A stretch of DNA of 64,000 bases. It comes from Neptuniibacter halophilus (GTDB lineage: Bacteria > Pseudomonadota > Gammaproteobacteria > Pseudomonadales > Balneatricaceae). Position numbers and translations under genes: made by a program. Location: positions 3,472,001 through 3,536,000 of the forward strand of contig NZ_AP027292.1 in the NCBI RefSeq assembly GCF_030295765.1, written 5' to 3'. Positions 45,217 through 54,336 of the stretch are shown here, piece by piece; position 1 is the stretch's first letter; every line of letters begins with the position of its first letter. The notes under the pieces are model-generated. The model saw only the letters and a program-made list of their open reading frames with translations. It was not told where the DNA came from and ran no database searches.

Positions 45217-46292
45217 CGGGGATCCATAGAGAAAATGTCCGGATGCTGTGACAGGGTATCGACCAGTAGTTGCATCTCTGCATCGGTACCGATACTGATA
45301 CGCAGGTAGTTATCGATGCCTGGTTTACTGAAATGGCGAACCAGCACGTTCTTGCTGCGCAGAAAACCCATCAGCTCAGCGGCTTCGATAAAACGGTGGC
45401 GGCTGAACAGGAAGTTGGTTTTTGAAGGCAGGCTGACAAAGCCCAGTTCTGCCAGACGGTCGCAGGTCCATTCACGGCTGGCAATAATCTTATTGCAGCT
45501 CTCCTCGAAGTACTCCTGATCTTCAATCGCTGCCACGGCGGACTCGATTGCCAGCATATCCAGCGGATAGGAGTTAAAACTGTTTTTAACCCGTTCCAGA
45601 CCCTCGATCAGGGTTTCGTGCCCGATGGCAAAACCCACCCGCATACCGGCCAGTGAGCGTGATTTAGAGAAGGTCTGAATAACCAGCAGGTTGTCGTATT
45701 GACGGGTCAGTTCAACAGCAGAGCTAGCACCGAAGTCGACGTATGCTTCATCGACGACCACAACGGACTCGGTATTACGCTGCAGCAGGGTTTCGATCTC
45801 ACCCAGTTCAATCGCCCGACTGGTGGGCGCGTTGGGGTTGGCAAAAATAATACCGCCGTTAGGCTGGTCATAATCACTCAACTCCAGCGTAAATTCATCC
45901 CGCAATGGGATCTGCCGGAACTCCACATCATAGAGATTGCAGTACACCGGATAAAAGCTGTAGGTGAACTCTGGCATCAGCAGCGGCTGAGGTTGCTGGA
46001 AGAACGCTGCAAAGGTATGTGCCAGCACCTCATCAGAACCATTACCTACAAAAACCTGACCGCGCTCAACCGCAAAATGGCTGGCAATGGCGTCTTTCAG
46101 CCGGGTGCAGTCCGGATCGGAGTAGAGACGCAGACGGTCGGTGTCGAACTCCCGAATAACCGCTGCGGCTTTGGGCGAAGGCGGGTAGGGGTTTTCATTG
46201 GTATTGAGTTTGGTGATACCCGCCTGTTTTGGCTGCTCGCCGGGGACATAGGGGGTAAGGCGCTTAATTGCGTCACTCCAGTATTTGCTCAT
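45213..46292 (-). CDS. hisC: Histidinol-phosphate aminotransferase
   Basis: This 359-residue fold-type I PLP enzyme is of the HisC type. NTNENPYPPSP lies at the N-terminus, NPNAPTS in the middle, and the PLP lysine in QTFSKSRSLAGMRVG. It converts imidazole-acetol phosphate to histidinol phosphate. It stands outside any his operon in the window, and many gammaproteobacteria have a second HisC-like enzyme, so tyrosine or phenylalanine transamination is possible. The ATG at 46292 is preferred because family members start MSKYWSDAIKRL-like. Confidence 0.93.
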   Translation of the reverse strand: MSKYWSDAIKRLTPYVPGEQPKQAGITKLNTNENPYPPSPKAAAVIREFDTDRLRLYSDPDCTRLKDAIASHFAVERGQVFVGNGSDEVLAHTFAAFFQQPQPLLMPEFTYSFYPVYCNLYDVEFRQIPLRDEFTLELSDYDQPNGGIIFANPNAPTSRAIELGEIETLLQRNTESVVVVDEAYVDFGASSAVELTRQYDNLLVIQTFSKSRSLAGMRVGFAIGHETLIEGLERVKNSFNSYPLDMLAIESAVAAIEDQEYFEESCNKIIASREWTCDRLAELGFVSLPSKTNFLFSRHRFIEAAELMGFLRSKNVLVRHFSKPGIDNYLRISIGTDAEMQLLVDTLSQHPDIFSMDPR

Positions 46293-46444
46293 TATCTTAT
46301 CCGTTGTCATGGTCGTAGCGCGGGCGCCGGACCTTAGGTACTTAAGCGGTGCCCAGCATAGCAAAAAAGCGGAAACGGCATAAGCCTGAACTTGTACGGA
46401 TAGATTTAATTATACCGTTATCTTATTGAGTTTTTTTACTTAGT

Positions 46445-46478
46445 AAAAACCGGTCGACAGGGGCGGGGGCACCTGTCG
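46445..46478 (-). terminator. Rho-independent terminator of the hemerythrin gene
   Basis: On the minus strand CGACAGG and CCTGTCG pair around a 10-base loop. ACCGG and then five T follow. It lies 10 bases past the hemerythrin stop. Confidence 0.75.
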
Positions 46479-46488
46479 ATCCCGCCAC

Positions 46489-46896
46489 TTATGCGCGCTG
46501 GCTATCGATATAATGTGCAGTAACGCTGTCCATGGTGCTGACGTGATTGATAAACCAGGGGACGAGGGTGTCCTGCAGATAGTGCTGAAGCGCTTCAGCA
46601 TCAGCGAGTTCATGCCAGCGCAGAATAACCCCGGAGAGTTCTTCAATTACCCGTTCATGTTCCCCTTTATGGCATGCATAAGGCGGGAAACCCACTGCAC
46701 GCATCTGTTCCTCTTCACGGGCGAAGTGATCCTGATTGTGCTGGAGGAACTTATCGAGCGTATGGCTGATTTTCTCCTGATCCGCATCACTGAGGGCCGC
46801 TTCGATCTGGTTCAGCAGATCTACGGCTTCATGGTGATCATCATTCATAAAATCGACCTTAACCCGGGGGACGGTCTGGGGTTCAATCATCGGCAT
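46489..46896 (-). CDS. Single-domain hemerythrin-like protein, probably NsrR-regulated
   Basis: This 135-residue four-helix protein has the hemerythrin iron ligands in order: His22 (DDHHE), His53 and/or His57 with Glu61 (HNQDHFAREEEQM), His76 and His80 (CHKGEHE), then His and Asp in INHVSTMD. Such proteins bind O2 or NO at a di-iron site. The ATG at 46896 has a GGAG SD; a longer frame upstream would run through the operator and is rejected. An NsrR-like site 77 bases upstream points to nitric oxide control. Confidence 0.92.
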   Translation of the reverse strand: MPMIEPQTVPRVKVDFMNDDHHEAVDLLNQIEAALSDADQEKISHTLDKFLQHNQDHFAREEEQMRAVGFPPYACHKGEHERVIEELSGVILRWHELADAEALQHYLQDTLVPWFINHVSTMDSVTAHYIDSQRA

Positions 46897-46972
46897 AGCA
46901 GCCACTCCGTACAAAATGAGGAAGGCTATCTTAGCCTCATGTGGGGGGGAGCCGTGTTGACCCGTGTCAAAT

Positions 46973-46995
46973 AAGGTATATTCAAAATACATCTT
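46973..46995. promoter_or_regulatory. Likely NsrR operator upstream of the hemerythrin gene
   Basis: AAGGTATATTC, then A, then AAATACATCTT. The right half is a perfect copy of the NsrR half-site and the left half matches at eight of 11 positions. It sits upstream of the hemerythrin start in the expected promoter zone. Confidence 0.7.
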
Positions 46996-47184
46996 AATGT
47001 TTGCAGGTAACTGCAATATCCCGCTGCGACGTCAATAAGATCATCAAGGGTGCAGACAGCCCTCAGACTGGCAGTTTCATTCACAAAAAAACCGATGTTC
47101 AGGCTGGAAAAACAACCGTTTTGGGGGATTTATGCGCAGAGCCGCCTGCCGAGGTGAAAGGACTGGTAGGTGCAGTCCGGGCTT

Positions 47185-47940
47185 TCAGCGCCAGTTTATC
47201 CAGTAGCTGTAATCGACCCGGCTGGATTGTTGCAGGGTTTGCCAGAAGGTTGTGCTGGGCTTGCCTGCACATTCAACGCCGCTGAACTCAGGTTCTGCCC
47301 AGCCTGTCTGACCACCCATATATTCACGCTGATAACCCCAGCTTCCGCAGGCCAGTACGCTGTCATAGCCTCTGTCCCGCTCACATACTGCACAGGTTTC
47401 AAAGCTGACCTGAATATCTTTTCCTTCTACCCCGTAGGCATCGGAGACGTAAGGGGTGTCGTAGATTGACACATCGGAGCGGCGTAAAGGCTGCCCCTGC
47501 CAGGGTTTGTCTGTGTCATCGGTCGGCGTATTGTGCCAGCCGTAGCCGTGTTCGAGCGGCGCGTTATCGTAAAACGGATTACTGAAGTTGTCGGGTACAT
47601 CCACCTGAACCCGGCTTTCTCCGGGCATCAGGCGAGCGCTGGTTTTACGAATCTGAAGAATACGGTAGCGATCACAATCCGCCAGATTCAGTCCCTCGAC
47701 CTGACCGCTGTAACTGTTCTGGAGGTGGATCTCGATGCCGATACCGGTGGCATTATCGCCGGGGATGTAGCGCGCATCAGAGCGGCTGCTGTGATACCAC
47801 TCCCGGGAGAAAATCAGGATTCCGATCGGTTCCTGCTGGTAAAGTACCGGGCAGACTTTGCCGATCTTCAGCGCTTCTGCACTCGCAGAGCTGAAAGTAA
47901 GCAGGGAAAATAGTGTGGCGATGACTATTCTGTAATACAT
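47185..47940 (-). CDS. Secreted Cys-containing protein of unknown function
   Basis: This 251-residue protein has a signal peptide ending SSASA before EALKIG. The mature part has at least six Cys (VCPV, ADCDR, TCAVCERD, ACGSW, VECAG) and many Trp and Tyr, so it is probably disulfide-bonded and periplasmic or extracellular. The ATG at 47940 follows GGGAG at five bases. No family is recognised. The preceding 250 bases up to the hemerythrin promoter hold no gene. Confidence 0.75.
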   Translation of the reverse strand: MYYRIVIATLFSLLTFSSASAEALKIGKVCPVLYQQEPIGILIFSREWYHSSRSDARYIPGDNATGIGIEIHLQNSYSGQVEGLNLADCDRYRILQIRKTSARLMPGESRVQVDVPDNFSNPFYDNAPLEHGYGWHNTPTDDTDKPWQGQPLRRSDVSIYDTPYVSDAYGVEGKDIQVSFETCAVCERDRGYDSVLACGSWGYQREYMGGQTGWAEPEFSGVECAGKPSTTFWQTLQQSSRVDYSYWINWR

Positions 47941-48046
47941 CCGGTCTCCCATTGCTGGTTTAAAGCGCGGGATTTCTGGTTAAATGTATAGTCAAAGCCT
48001 AGTCAATATTGATGATTAATCCAGTTGGGAGTCGAGGAGGGATCCG

Positions 48047-48400
48047 ATGACACAGCACCATAAAATCGATTACGTGGAATTACCCGCTGCCGATCTGAGC
48101 GCCACTAAGCGCTTTTACAGCAGCGTATTTGGCTGGAAGTTTACGGAATACGGTGAGGGTTACTCAGCGTTCAGCAGTGCCGGACTGCTCGGTGGTTTCT
48201 ATCAGTCTGAACAGACCTCAAGCAGTGAGCAGGGGGCGGCGCTGGTGGTGATCTACAGCGATGATCTGGCGACCACACAGGCCCAGATCGAGGCTGCCGG
48301 AGGCCGCATCTGCCGGCCGCTGTTCGAATTTCCCGGCGGTCGCCGATTTCACTTTAAGGATCCTTGCGGCAATGAGCTGGCGGTCTGGTCAGATCAGTAG
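48047..48400 (+). CDS. VOC-family (glyoxalase/bleomycin-resistance fold) protein
   Basis: This 117-residue protein has the paired beta-alpha-beta modules of the vicinal oxygen chelate fold, with YVELPAADLSATKRFYSSVFGW at the start and FKDPCGNELAVWSD at the end. Candidate metal ligands include Glu near the C-terminus. Substrates vary widely in the family and cannot be predicted. Confidence 0.92.
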   Translation: MTQHHKIDYVELPAADLSATKRFYSSVFGWKFTEYGEGYSAFSSAGLLGGFYQSEQTSSSEQGAALVVIYSDDLATTQAQIEAAGGRICRPLFEFPGGRRFHFKDPCGNELAVWSDQ

Positions 48401-48413
48401 ATAGCGCTGCGGG

Positions 48414-50165
48414 TTATAGCTGATTGGCTTTACGGTAGCGCCCCTGATAATCAAACAGCCGGGTCTGCACCCGCCAGAAGCGATTTTTCTGGCGGGCAAT
48501 CACAAAGTCCGGAGCGGTCAGGAAGGCCGCAAATGACACGGCCTCTTCTGCTGTGTTGAATGTCTGTGGAGCGCGCCCCTGTGCAAACCGTCTGGCGAAC
48601 AGGCGGTTGAAAAGGCGACGCTGAGCCTGTTTGGAAAAATCAAATTGCTCCCTGAGCTCTTCTCCATCTTCACCGTGATAATTGACAATCAGTTTGCTGC
48701 CCTGATTTTCAAGACTGATCCCGGCGCAACGCATGACCATGGCATCCTTCAGCTTAAGTGCATCTCTGAGCTGATCATCCGGGTCAATGATTGCCTCGCT
48801 GCACTGGTGACAGTTGCGCGCGGCGATATCATTTTCTGCATTGCAATGGGGGCACTCCTTAAAGCGGAACCGGTAGTCGCACTGCATCGGCTTGATGTTA
48901 GCTGTCTCTGAGTCCAGCAGACCCTGACAACGGCGGCCGAAGTGCTCGAGCACGTTGCCCTGATCATCGCTGCGTCCCCAGAACACATTGGCGAATCCAC
49001 AAGCGGGGCAGAACACCTGTACCGGTTTGGTATCTTTGGCCGGACGTTTCTCACCCACTTCGGGATGGTGCAGATTAAACTGGTTGCCGGCGTAATCAAT
49101 CACCAGACAATTCTCTTTACCTTCAGCCAGCCGCAAACCCCGGCCGACAATCTGTTGATACAGGCTGACTGACTGGGTTGGCCGGAGAATAGCAATAAAA
49201 TCCACATGGGGCGCATCGAATCCGGTCGTGAGCACCGCCACGTTGACCAGATACTTAAGCTGTTTGCGTTTAAAGCGTGAGATCAGATCATCGCGCTCCT
49301 GCTGGGGCGTGTCCCCGGTAATCAACGCACACTGACCGGCGGGCAGATAGTCGGCTATCTCGGCCGCATGCCGGCGCGTGGCTGCAAAGATCATGACGCC
49401 CTGTCTTGCCGCCGCCTGTTCTTCTACCTGCTCGATGATCGCCCGGGTTACCCGAGTGTACTTACCCAGCAACTGGTTGATATCGGCTTCGCTGTATTCG
49501 CCGAAACGGTTCTCCGGCAGCACCGAAAAGTCATATTGGGTGACCGTGGCATCGATCAGAGTGGGTTCCGTCAGGAAGCCGTGGCGAATCATATAACTCA
49601 GCGGAAGCTCGTAGATACAGTGCTGGAAGGGCTTATCCTGTTCGCTGCGGACAAACCCCCGGTAGTGGTATCGATAGATCCAGCCCATAGCCATACGGTA
49701 GGGTGTTGCGGTCAGGCCAAGCACTTTCAGCGTCGGGTTGGCCTGTTTCAGCTTTGCAATGATTTTGCCGTACTGACTGTCATCGTTGTCGCTGATACGG
49801 TGGCACTCATCAACAATCAGCAGAGAGTACTCGTCGGTAAAGTGCTCAAGATTAGCGGCCACAGACTGGACGCTGGCAAAGGTAACCTGCTGCTGCACCT
49901 CTTTACGCTGCAGGCCTGCGGAGAAAATCCCACCACTCAGGCCATAGCTTTCGTACTTGGCGTGATTCTGTTCAACCAGCTCCTTAACGTGGGCCAGTAC
50001 CAGTATCTTACGCCGTGCAAGACGCGCCAGTTCAGCAATCACCAGACTTTTTCCGGCCCCGGTGGGGAGGACAATCACGGCGGCTTCGTCACTGCGGCGA
50101 AAATGTTTCAGGGTGGCGTCAACGGCATCCTGTTGATAGGGGCGGAGTTGGAATCGACTGCTCAT
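48414..50165 (-). CDS. radD: RadD-type DNA repair helicase
   Basis: This 583-residue superfamily 2 helicase matches E. coli RadD (YejH, 586 residues) along its length. It has LRPYQQDAVDATLKHFRR at the start, Walker A LPTGAGKS, DECH box, GLTATPYR, a QIVGRGLR motif VI, and two Cys-rich zinc-binding segments (CPACGFANVFWG and CPHCNAENDIAARNCHQC). RadD assists RecA-mediated recombination and survival of crosslinks and radiation. Confidence 0.95.
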   Translation of the reverse strand: MSSRFQLRPYQQDAVDATLKHFRRSDEAAVIVLPTGAGKSLVIAELARLARRKILVLAHVKELVEQNHAKYESYGLSGGIFSAGLQRKEVQQQVTFASVQSVAANLEHFTDEYSLLIVDECHRISDNDDSQYGKIIAKLKQANPTLKVLGLTATPYRMAMGWIYRYHYRGFVRSEQDKPFQHCIYELPLSYMIRHGFLTEPTLIDATVTQYDFSVLPENRFGEYSEADINQLLGKYTRVTRAIIEQVEEQAAARQGVMIFAATRRHAAEIADYLPAGQCALITGDTPQQERDDLISRFKRKQLKYLVNVAVLTTGFDAPHVDFIAILRPTQSVSLYQQIVGRGLRLAEGKENCLVIDYAGNQFNLHHPEVGEKRPAKDTKPVQVFCPACGFANVFWGRSDDQGNVLEHFGRRCQGLLDSETANIKPMQCDYRFRFKECPHCNAENDIAARNCHQCSEAIIDPDDQLRDALKLKDAMVMRCAGISLENQGSKLIVNYHGEDGEELREQFDFSKQAQRRLFNRLFARRFAQGRAPQTFNTAEEAVSFAAFLTAPDFVIARQKNRFWRVQTRLFDYQGRYRKANQL

Positions 50166-50229
50166 GGCGCGGGATTATATAAAAATTACGCTGCAATAGG
50201 GCAGAGATTGCTGAGCTGTTACCTGGCAT

Positions 50230-50257
50230 AAAAAAACCGGCCTGGGGAGGCCGGTTT
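50230..50257 (-). terminator. Rho-independent terminator
   Basis: AAACCGGCC and GGCCGGTTT pair (9 bp) around TGGGGA. The A-run on the left gives the U-tract on the minus strand, ending the DUF5610 gene. Confidence 0.9.
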
Positions 50258-50287
50258 AAAGTAATCAGCAGCGATTAAGAAGGGGGA

Positions 50288-51430
50288 TTAATCGTCTGCT
50301 TCGTCCTGATCAAACCGGGTCATAAGGTCGCGTAATACACCGAAGTTATCATCCAGTCTGGTCTGGGATTCTTCATCTGCGTCCTTGTAGCGAATATCCT
50401 GGTGGATCAGATTATCCAGCAGGTCGGCACCAAAGTCGGTGCTGTTCTGCAGGAAGCCAAGGGCTGGGCTGCTGGCAAACCGGTCAAAGTTGTTCATCAA
50501 CTGACCCAGATGCCGGCCATTGTTACCCAATGGCTGCTCCATCTGCTGGACCTGTTCATATGCCGCAACGGCCGAGTAACTCATCGACTGGGACATAGTT
50601 ACATTCAAGTTCATTAACTGAGATTTGTCCATCTCAAGTTCCGTTGCCTGCTCAAAAGCGTCCTGTATATCACCGCCGTAAAAATCGTCGGCGATCAGGC
50701 TCAGATCCTGCATCAGTTCTGTCAGTGCATCCAGCTCCTCTTCGTTGAGATCACCTTTGACGCTGAAGCTGTAGTTGCTGCTTGCGCTGCGCTCCATACC
50801 GAAAGCGATGGCGCTGCCATTTTCATCGGAATAGGCGCCCAGCGAGGCAGTTTCACTGGCCCGGGCAGAGAAGCGAATAGACACTTTGTCACCTTCCCGG
50901 GTCATGACATCCATGGAGAAGGATTCAGCACGGGAGAAGCGTTCTGCAGCGGCAATGGAGGTCTGACGGGCGGGCGCTGTTTGATTAGCAGGCTCCAGGC
51001 CAGCCAGCGCTTCAAAGGTCAGATCCTGAGTTTGTTCCAGAGTGGAGTTCAGCTCCGGGGTCAGGGCTCCCAGCCCGTCCAGAATTTCAGTGGCTTCTTT
51101 AAAGCCTTTTTCTACGCCACTCAGGGCGTCCTGGTACATGCGGTTAAGTTCTGCATCAGATGCACCGCGGGAGCGGGCCTGTTCAAGGCCCTGAGCGACA
51201 AAACCGGCAATCCGGGAGGCTACTTTTTCCGGTGAATAGTCATCAGCATTCAGGCCCTTCATTTCTGAAAGGCTCATGCCCGGAATATTTTCAGCCAGTT
51301 TGGAGAGCATCTGGTCGGTCGCTGATGCAGAATTACCGCCGCTTTCCTTGCCGTCAGCAAACCCACCGCTCACCAGCGTATCCTGGCGCATCTGGGAATA
51401 GGCTGTATGGCTGCTCAATAATACTTGCAC
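50288..51430 (-). CDS. DUF5610-domain protein
   Basis: This 380-residue soluble protein has a DUF5610 region (about 60-145: DDYSPEKVASRIAGFVAQGL, then GVEKGFKEATEILDGLGAL). A Ser/Glu-rich, mostly helical and beta C-terminal part follows, ending in an acidic tail. The start is GTG with a strong SD (GGAGGA). The family is found in many gammaproteobacteria and has no known function. Confidence 0.88.
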   Translation of the reverse strand: MQVLLSSHTAYSQMRQDTLVSGGFADGKESGGNSASATDQMLSKLAENIPGMSLSEMKGLNADDYSPEKVASRIAGFVAQGLEQARSRGASDAELNRMYQDALSGVEKGFKEATEILDGLGALTPELNSTLEQTQDLTFEALAGLEPANQTAPARQTSIAAAERFSRAESFSMDVMTREGDKVSIRFSARASETASLGAYSDENGSAIAFGMERSASSNYSFSVKGDLNEEELDALTELMQDLSLIADDFYGGDIQDAFEQATELEMDKSQLMNLNVTMSQSMSYSAVAAYEQVQQMEQPLGNNGRHLGQLMNNFDRFASSPALGFLQNSTDFGADLLDNLIHQDIRYKDADEESQTRLDDNFGVLRDLMTRFDQDEADD

Positions 51431-51591
51431 GGGATTCCTCCAGACAAAGCAGATCAGTCAGATCTCCATTGTCGAAATAAGTTACTGTAGGCGGGTTATC
51501 GACCCGGCCTGAAAACACTTTAATAAAATTCCCTGCAGTTGAAATTGTTTCAACTGCAGCCAAAAAGAGCGGGAGAAATTTTGTGTGTCGG

Positions 51592-53577
51592 TCAGGGGCC
51601 GTCCTGAAGCAGCGCTTCAACCGTTTCGACCTGATCCGCAGGCCCCTGAAGCACCAGAATATCACCACTTTGCAGGCGCACTTTCGGCCCGGGATTTTGT
51701 TCGGAGCGGGAATCACGGCGAATCATGACAACTCTGACCTGATAGCGCCTGAGTGCCACAGCCTGCAGGCTTCGGCCCTGAGCGTAACTGTGCGGGCCAA
51801 GGCTGACTGGATGGAGAATTTCTTTCATATTGCCGCTGCTGTCAAACTTTTCAGATGTCTGGCCATGATAATAACCATGCAGTAACTGGTAATGCTCAGC
51901 TCGTATCTGATCGAGCTGCTGCCGGATCTTTTCCGGTTCGACATCGAGCAGCGTTAACGCCTGAGAGCAGATGATCAGGCTGGCTTCGAGCGTTTCCGGA
52001 ATCACCATACTCGCGCCCGCCTGCTGAAGTTCCTCCAGTTGCCGGTCATCGCGGGTTCTGACCAGTACCGGCAGTTCCGGATAGCGACGGCGGATATTCT
52101 GCAGCGCAGTCAGTGAAATATCCGGGTCGGGAAAGCTGAGGACAACCATCCGTGCATCGGCTGCGCTCAGGGTGTCGAGCAGGTCATCGCGACGGGCATC
52201 ACCAAAACAGATATGTTCGCCCGCGGTTGCGGCTTCCGACACTCTGAGCGGATCACTGTCAACAATGATATAGGCAATTCCTGATCGATTCAGGAACCGG
52301 GCGATCACCTGTCCGACCCGGCCGAAACCACAGATGATCACATGCCCGCTGAGCGGCGCAGTGGTCTGGGGTGTATTGGAAAGGGTATTCGTTTTCGGAC
52401 TGATGGCCGGTTTACGGTGCAGCAGGCGGCTGAGTTGCTCGGTATGATTCATCAGGATCGGTGTAATGATCATACTGCTGATAATAGTGGAGACGATGAT
52501 TGCATTGATTTCAGAGCTGATCAGATCACTGCTCAGCGCCAGCGCCAGCAGGGCAAAACCAAATTCGCCCCCCTGACTCAGGCTCAGGCCAGCACGTAGT
52601 GAGCTGGCCGGGTCTTTATGCATTAAACTGCCCAGTAGCGTGATGATCAGGGTTTTCAGCAAAATCAGGCCCACTGTAAAGATCAGCACCCAGTGTCCGT
52701 TGAGCAGCAGCGCCTGCAGGTCGAGTTGCATCCCTACGGAGACGAAAAAAAGCCCCAGCAGAACATCGCGGAACGGACGTATATCCGCTTCCAACTGATA
52801 CCGGTAGTGGCTCTCACCCAGCATCATGCCAGCAATAAACCCGCCCAGTGCCATCGATAATCCGGCGGTGTGGGTCAGCCAGGCCGCAAGCAGTGTGGCT
52901 GCCAGAGATGTCAGCACAAACACATCGCTGGAGCCACTTCTGGCTGACTCGTGAAACAGTATGGGCATCAGGATATGCCCGACCAGCAACAGCACAATAA
53001 GCAGGGTTGAACCTTCGAGCAGCAGCAGGGCTAGCTGGGTGCTGTCAGCCGGAAATTCACTGCTGTTCCCCATGGTCGGTACGATGATCAGAAAGAACAC
53101 CGCCGCCAGATCCTGAAAGATCAGGATGCCGACGGAAAGCTGGCCGTGGGTACTGCCCAGTTCATCACGCCGGATCAGCTCGCGGCTGACGATCGCCGTG
53201 GAGGAGAGCGAGAGCGCGCCGGCAATGACGATGGTCGTGATTAAAGGCAGATCGAAAAGAAAGCCGATTCCGATCAGACAGCAGGCAGTGATGATCACCT
53301 GCAGACTGCCCAGCCCGAATACCGTGCGACGCATGGCGATCATGCGCGAGGCAGAAAACTCAAGCCCGAGCATAAACAGCAGGAACACAACCCCAAGCTC
53401 ACTGAGCAGAGCGATACTGTCGCTGTCTTCAACCAGCGCGAAGCTGTATGGACCGAGCAGGGCGCCTACGCCGAGATAGGCGAGCAAAGGCGGAAGGCCA
53501 ATGCGGCGAAACAGGGTGGTGGCGATCACAGCACAGCAGAGGATAATCAGAAACTGCTCAAAGAAACCCTGTGACAT
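51592..53577 (-). CDS. CPA2-family cation:proton antiporter with RCK domain
   Basis: This 661-residue protein has about 12 membrane helices of the monovalent cation:proton antiporter-2 family, with GPYSFAL and FLLFMLGLEFS motifs. A Rossmann-type RCK domain (GHVIICGFGRVGQVIARFL, about 408-530) and a C-terminal TrkA-C domain (about 575-655) follow. It resembles KefB/KefC/YbaL. The chain supports potassium or sodium exchange controlled by nucleotide, but the ion is uncertain. Confidence 0.92.
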   Translation of the reverse strand: MSQGFFEQFLIILCCAVIATTLFRRIGLPPLLAYLGVGALLGPYSFALVEDSDSIALLSELGVVFLLFMLGLEFSASRMIAMRRTVFGLGSLQVIITACCLIGIGFLFDLPLITTIVIAGALSLSSTAIVSRELIRRDELGSTHGQLSVGILIFQDLAAVFFLIIVPTMGNSSEFPADSTQLALLLLEGSTLLIVLLLVGHILMPILFHESARSGSSDVFVLTSLAATLLAAWLTHTAGLSMALGGFIAGMMLGESHYRYQLEADIRPFRDVLLGLFFVSVGMQLDLQALLLNGHWVLIFTVGLILLKTLIITLLGSLMHKDPASSLRAGLSLSQGGEFGFALLALALSSDLISSEINAIIVSTIISSMIITPILMNHTEQLSRLLHRKPAISPKTNTLSNTPQTTAPLSGHVIICGFGRVGQVIARFLNRSGIAYIIVDSDPLRVSEAATAGEHICFGDARRDDLLDTLSAADARMVVLSFPDPDISLTALQNIRRRYPELPVLVRTRDDRQLEELQQAGASMVIPETLEASLIICSQALTLLDVEPEKIRQQLDQIRAEHYQLLHGYYHGQTSEKFDSSGNMKEILHPVSLGPHSYAQGRSLQAVALRRYQVRVVMIRRDSRSEQNPGPKVRLQSGDILVLQGPADQVETVEALLQDGP

Positions 53578-53607
53578 CGCCGCTCCCTTGTTACGGTTGT
53601 GACCGGA

Positions 53608-54165
53608 TTACCACATCAGGTCGTCCGGAATCTTATAATCCGCGTATGGATCATCCTCATCCGGTTCTTCTTCCGGTTGTACCCGGATCACATACTCCGG
53701 AAGCCGCTGCTCGATCTTTTCGGCAAATTTATCCGGTATCAGATAGAACTTGTCCTCGAGCACGGCAATGGCCACCTGACCCCGTATCAACTGGGCCTGA
53801 AGCTTATCGGTGACATAGAGGGTTTTCACCTTCTTCTCATAAACAAAATTGTAGGCGACCTCGGCATCGGCGGGTAATGTCAATTGCTGCTGAGTGATCA
53901 TCTGGCGGCACTGTGCTTCGATTTCGCGATTACGACGCTCTTCGTCACGCTGCTTATTCAGTTCACGGTCCCTGGCCTGTTTTTCCTGACGCTGCTGCTC
54001 CAGCGCCTGCTGCTTGACTGCGCGCTCATCAACGACGGACTGACCGGATTTACGGGCCTTATTCGCCTGCTTTTTCTGTTTTCGTTTTTCTGTATCTGCC
54101 TGTTTGGCCTTCTTCTTGTCGACCAGGCCGATGTTGAGTAGCTGGTCTTTCAGTGAACCTGACAT
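53608..54165 (-). CDS. DUF2058 (YaiL-like) protein
   Basis: This 185-residue protein starts SGSLKDQLLNIGLVDKKKAK and has a long, highly charged coiled coil (about 15-95). A compact C-terminal domain and an acidic tail (PEEEPDEDDPYADYK) follow. This matches the DUF2058 family, annotated as nucleoid-associated YaiL-like proteins. Function is not established. Confidence 0.9.
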   Translation of the reverse strand: MSGSLKDQLLNIGLVDKKKAKQADTEKRKQKKQANKARKSGQSVVDERAVKQQALEQQRQEKQARDRELNKQRDEERRNREIEAQCRQMITQQQLTLPADAEVAYNFVYEKKVKTLYVTDKLQAQLIRGQVAIAVLEDKFYLIPDKFAEKIEQRLPEYVIRVQPEEEPDEDDPYADYKIPDDLMW

Positions 54166-54336
54166 AATGTTCTCGTGCTGCTAAAGGTATAAAAGAGATG
54201 ATGGCCGCCACTATACCAAAACCGAGCCCCGGACCGGAATGATTCGCCCGATTTCAGTCAGCCATTTTTGTCGGCTTGCAGCCGGGAGAGCTTAGGCGTA
54301 CTCTGCACGGCCCGTTGAATTAAGGATGACACCTTC

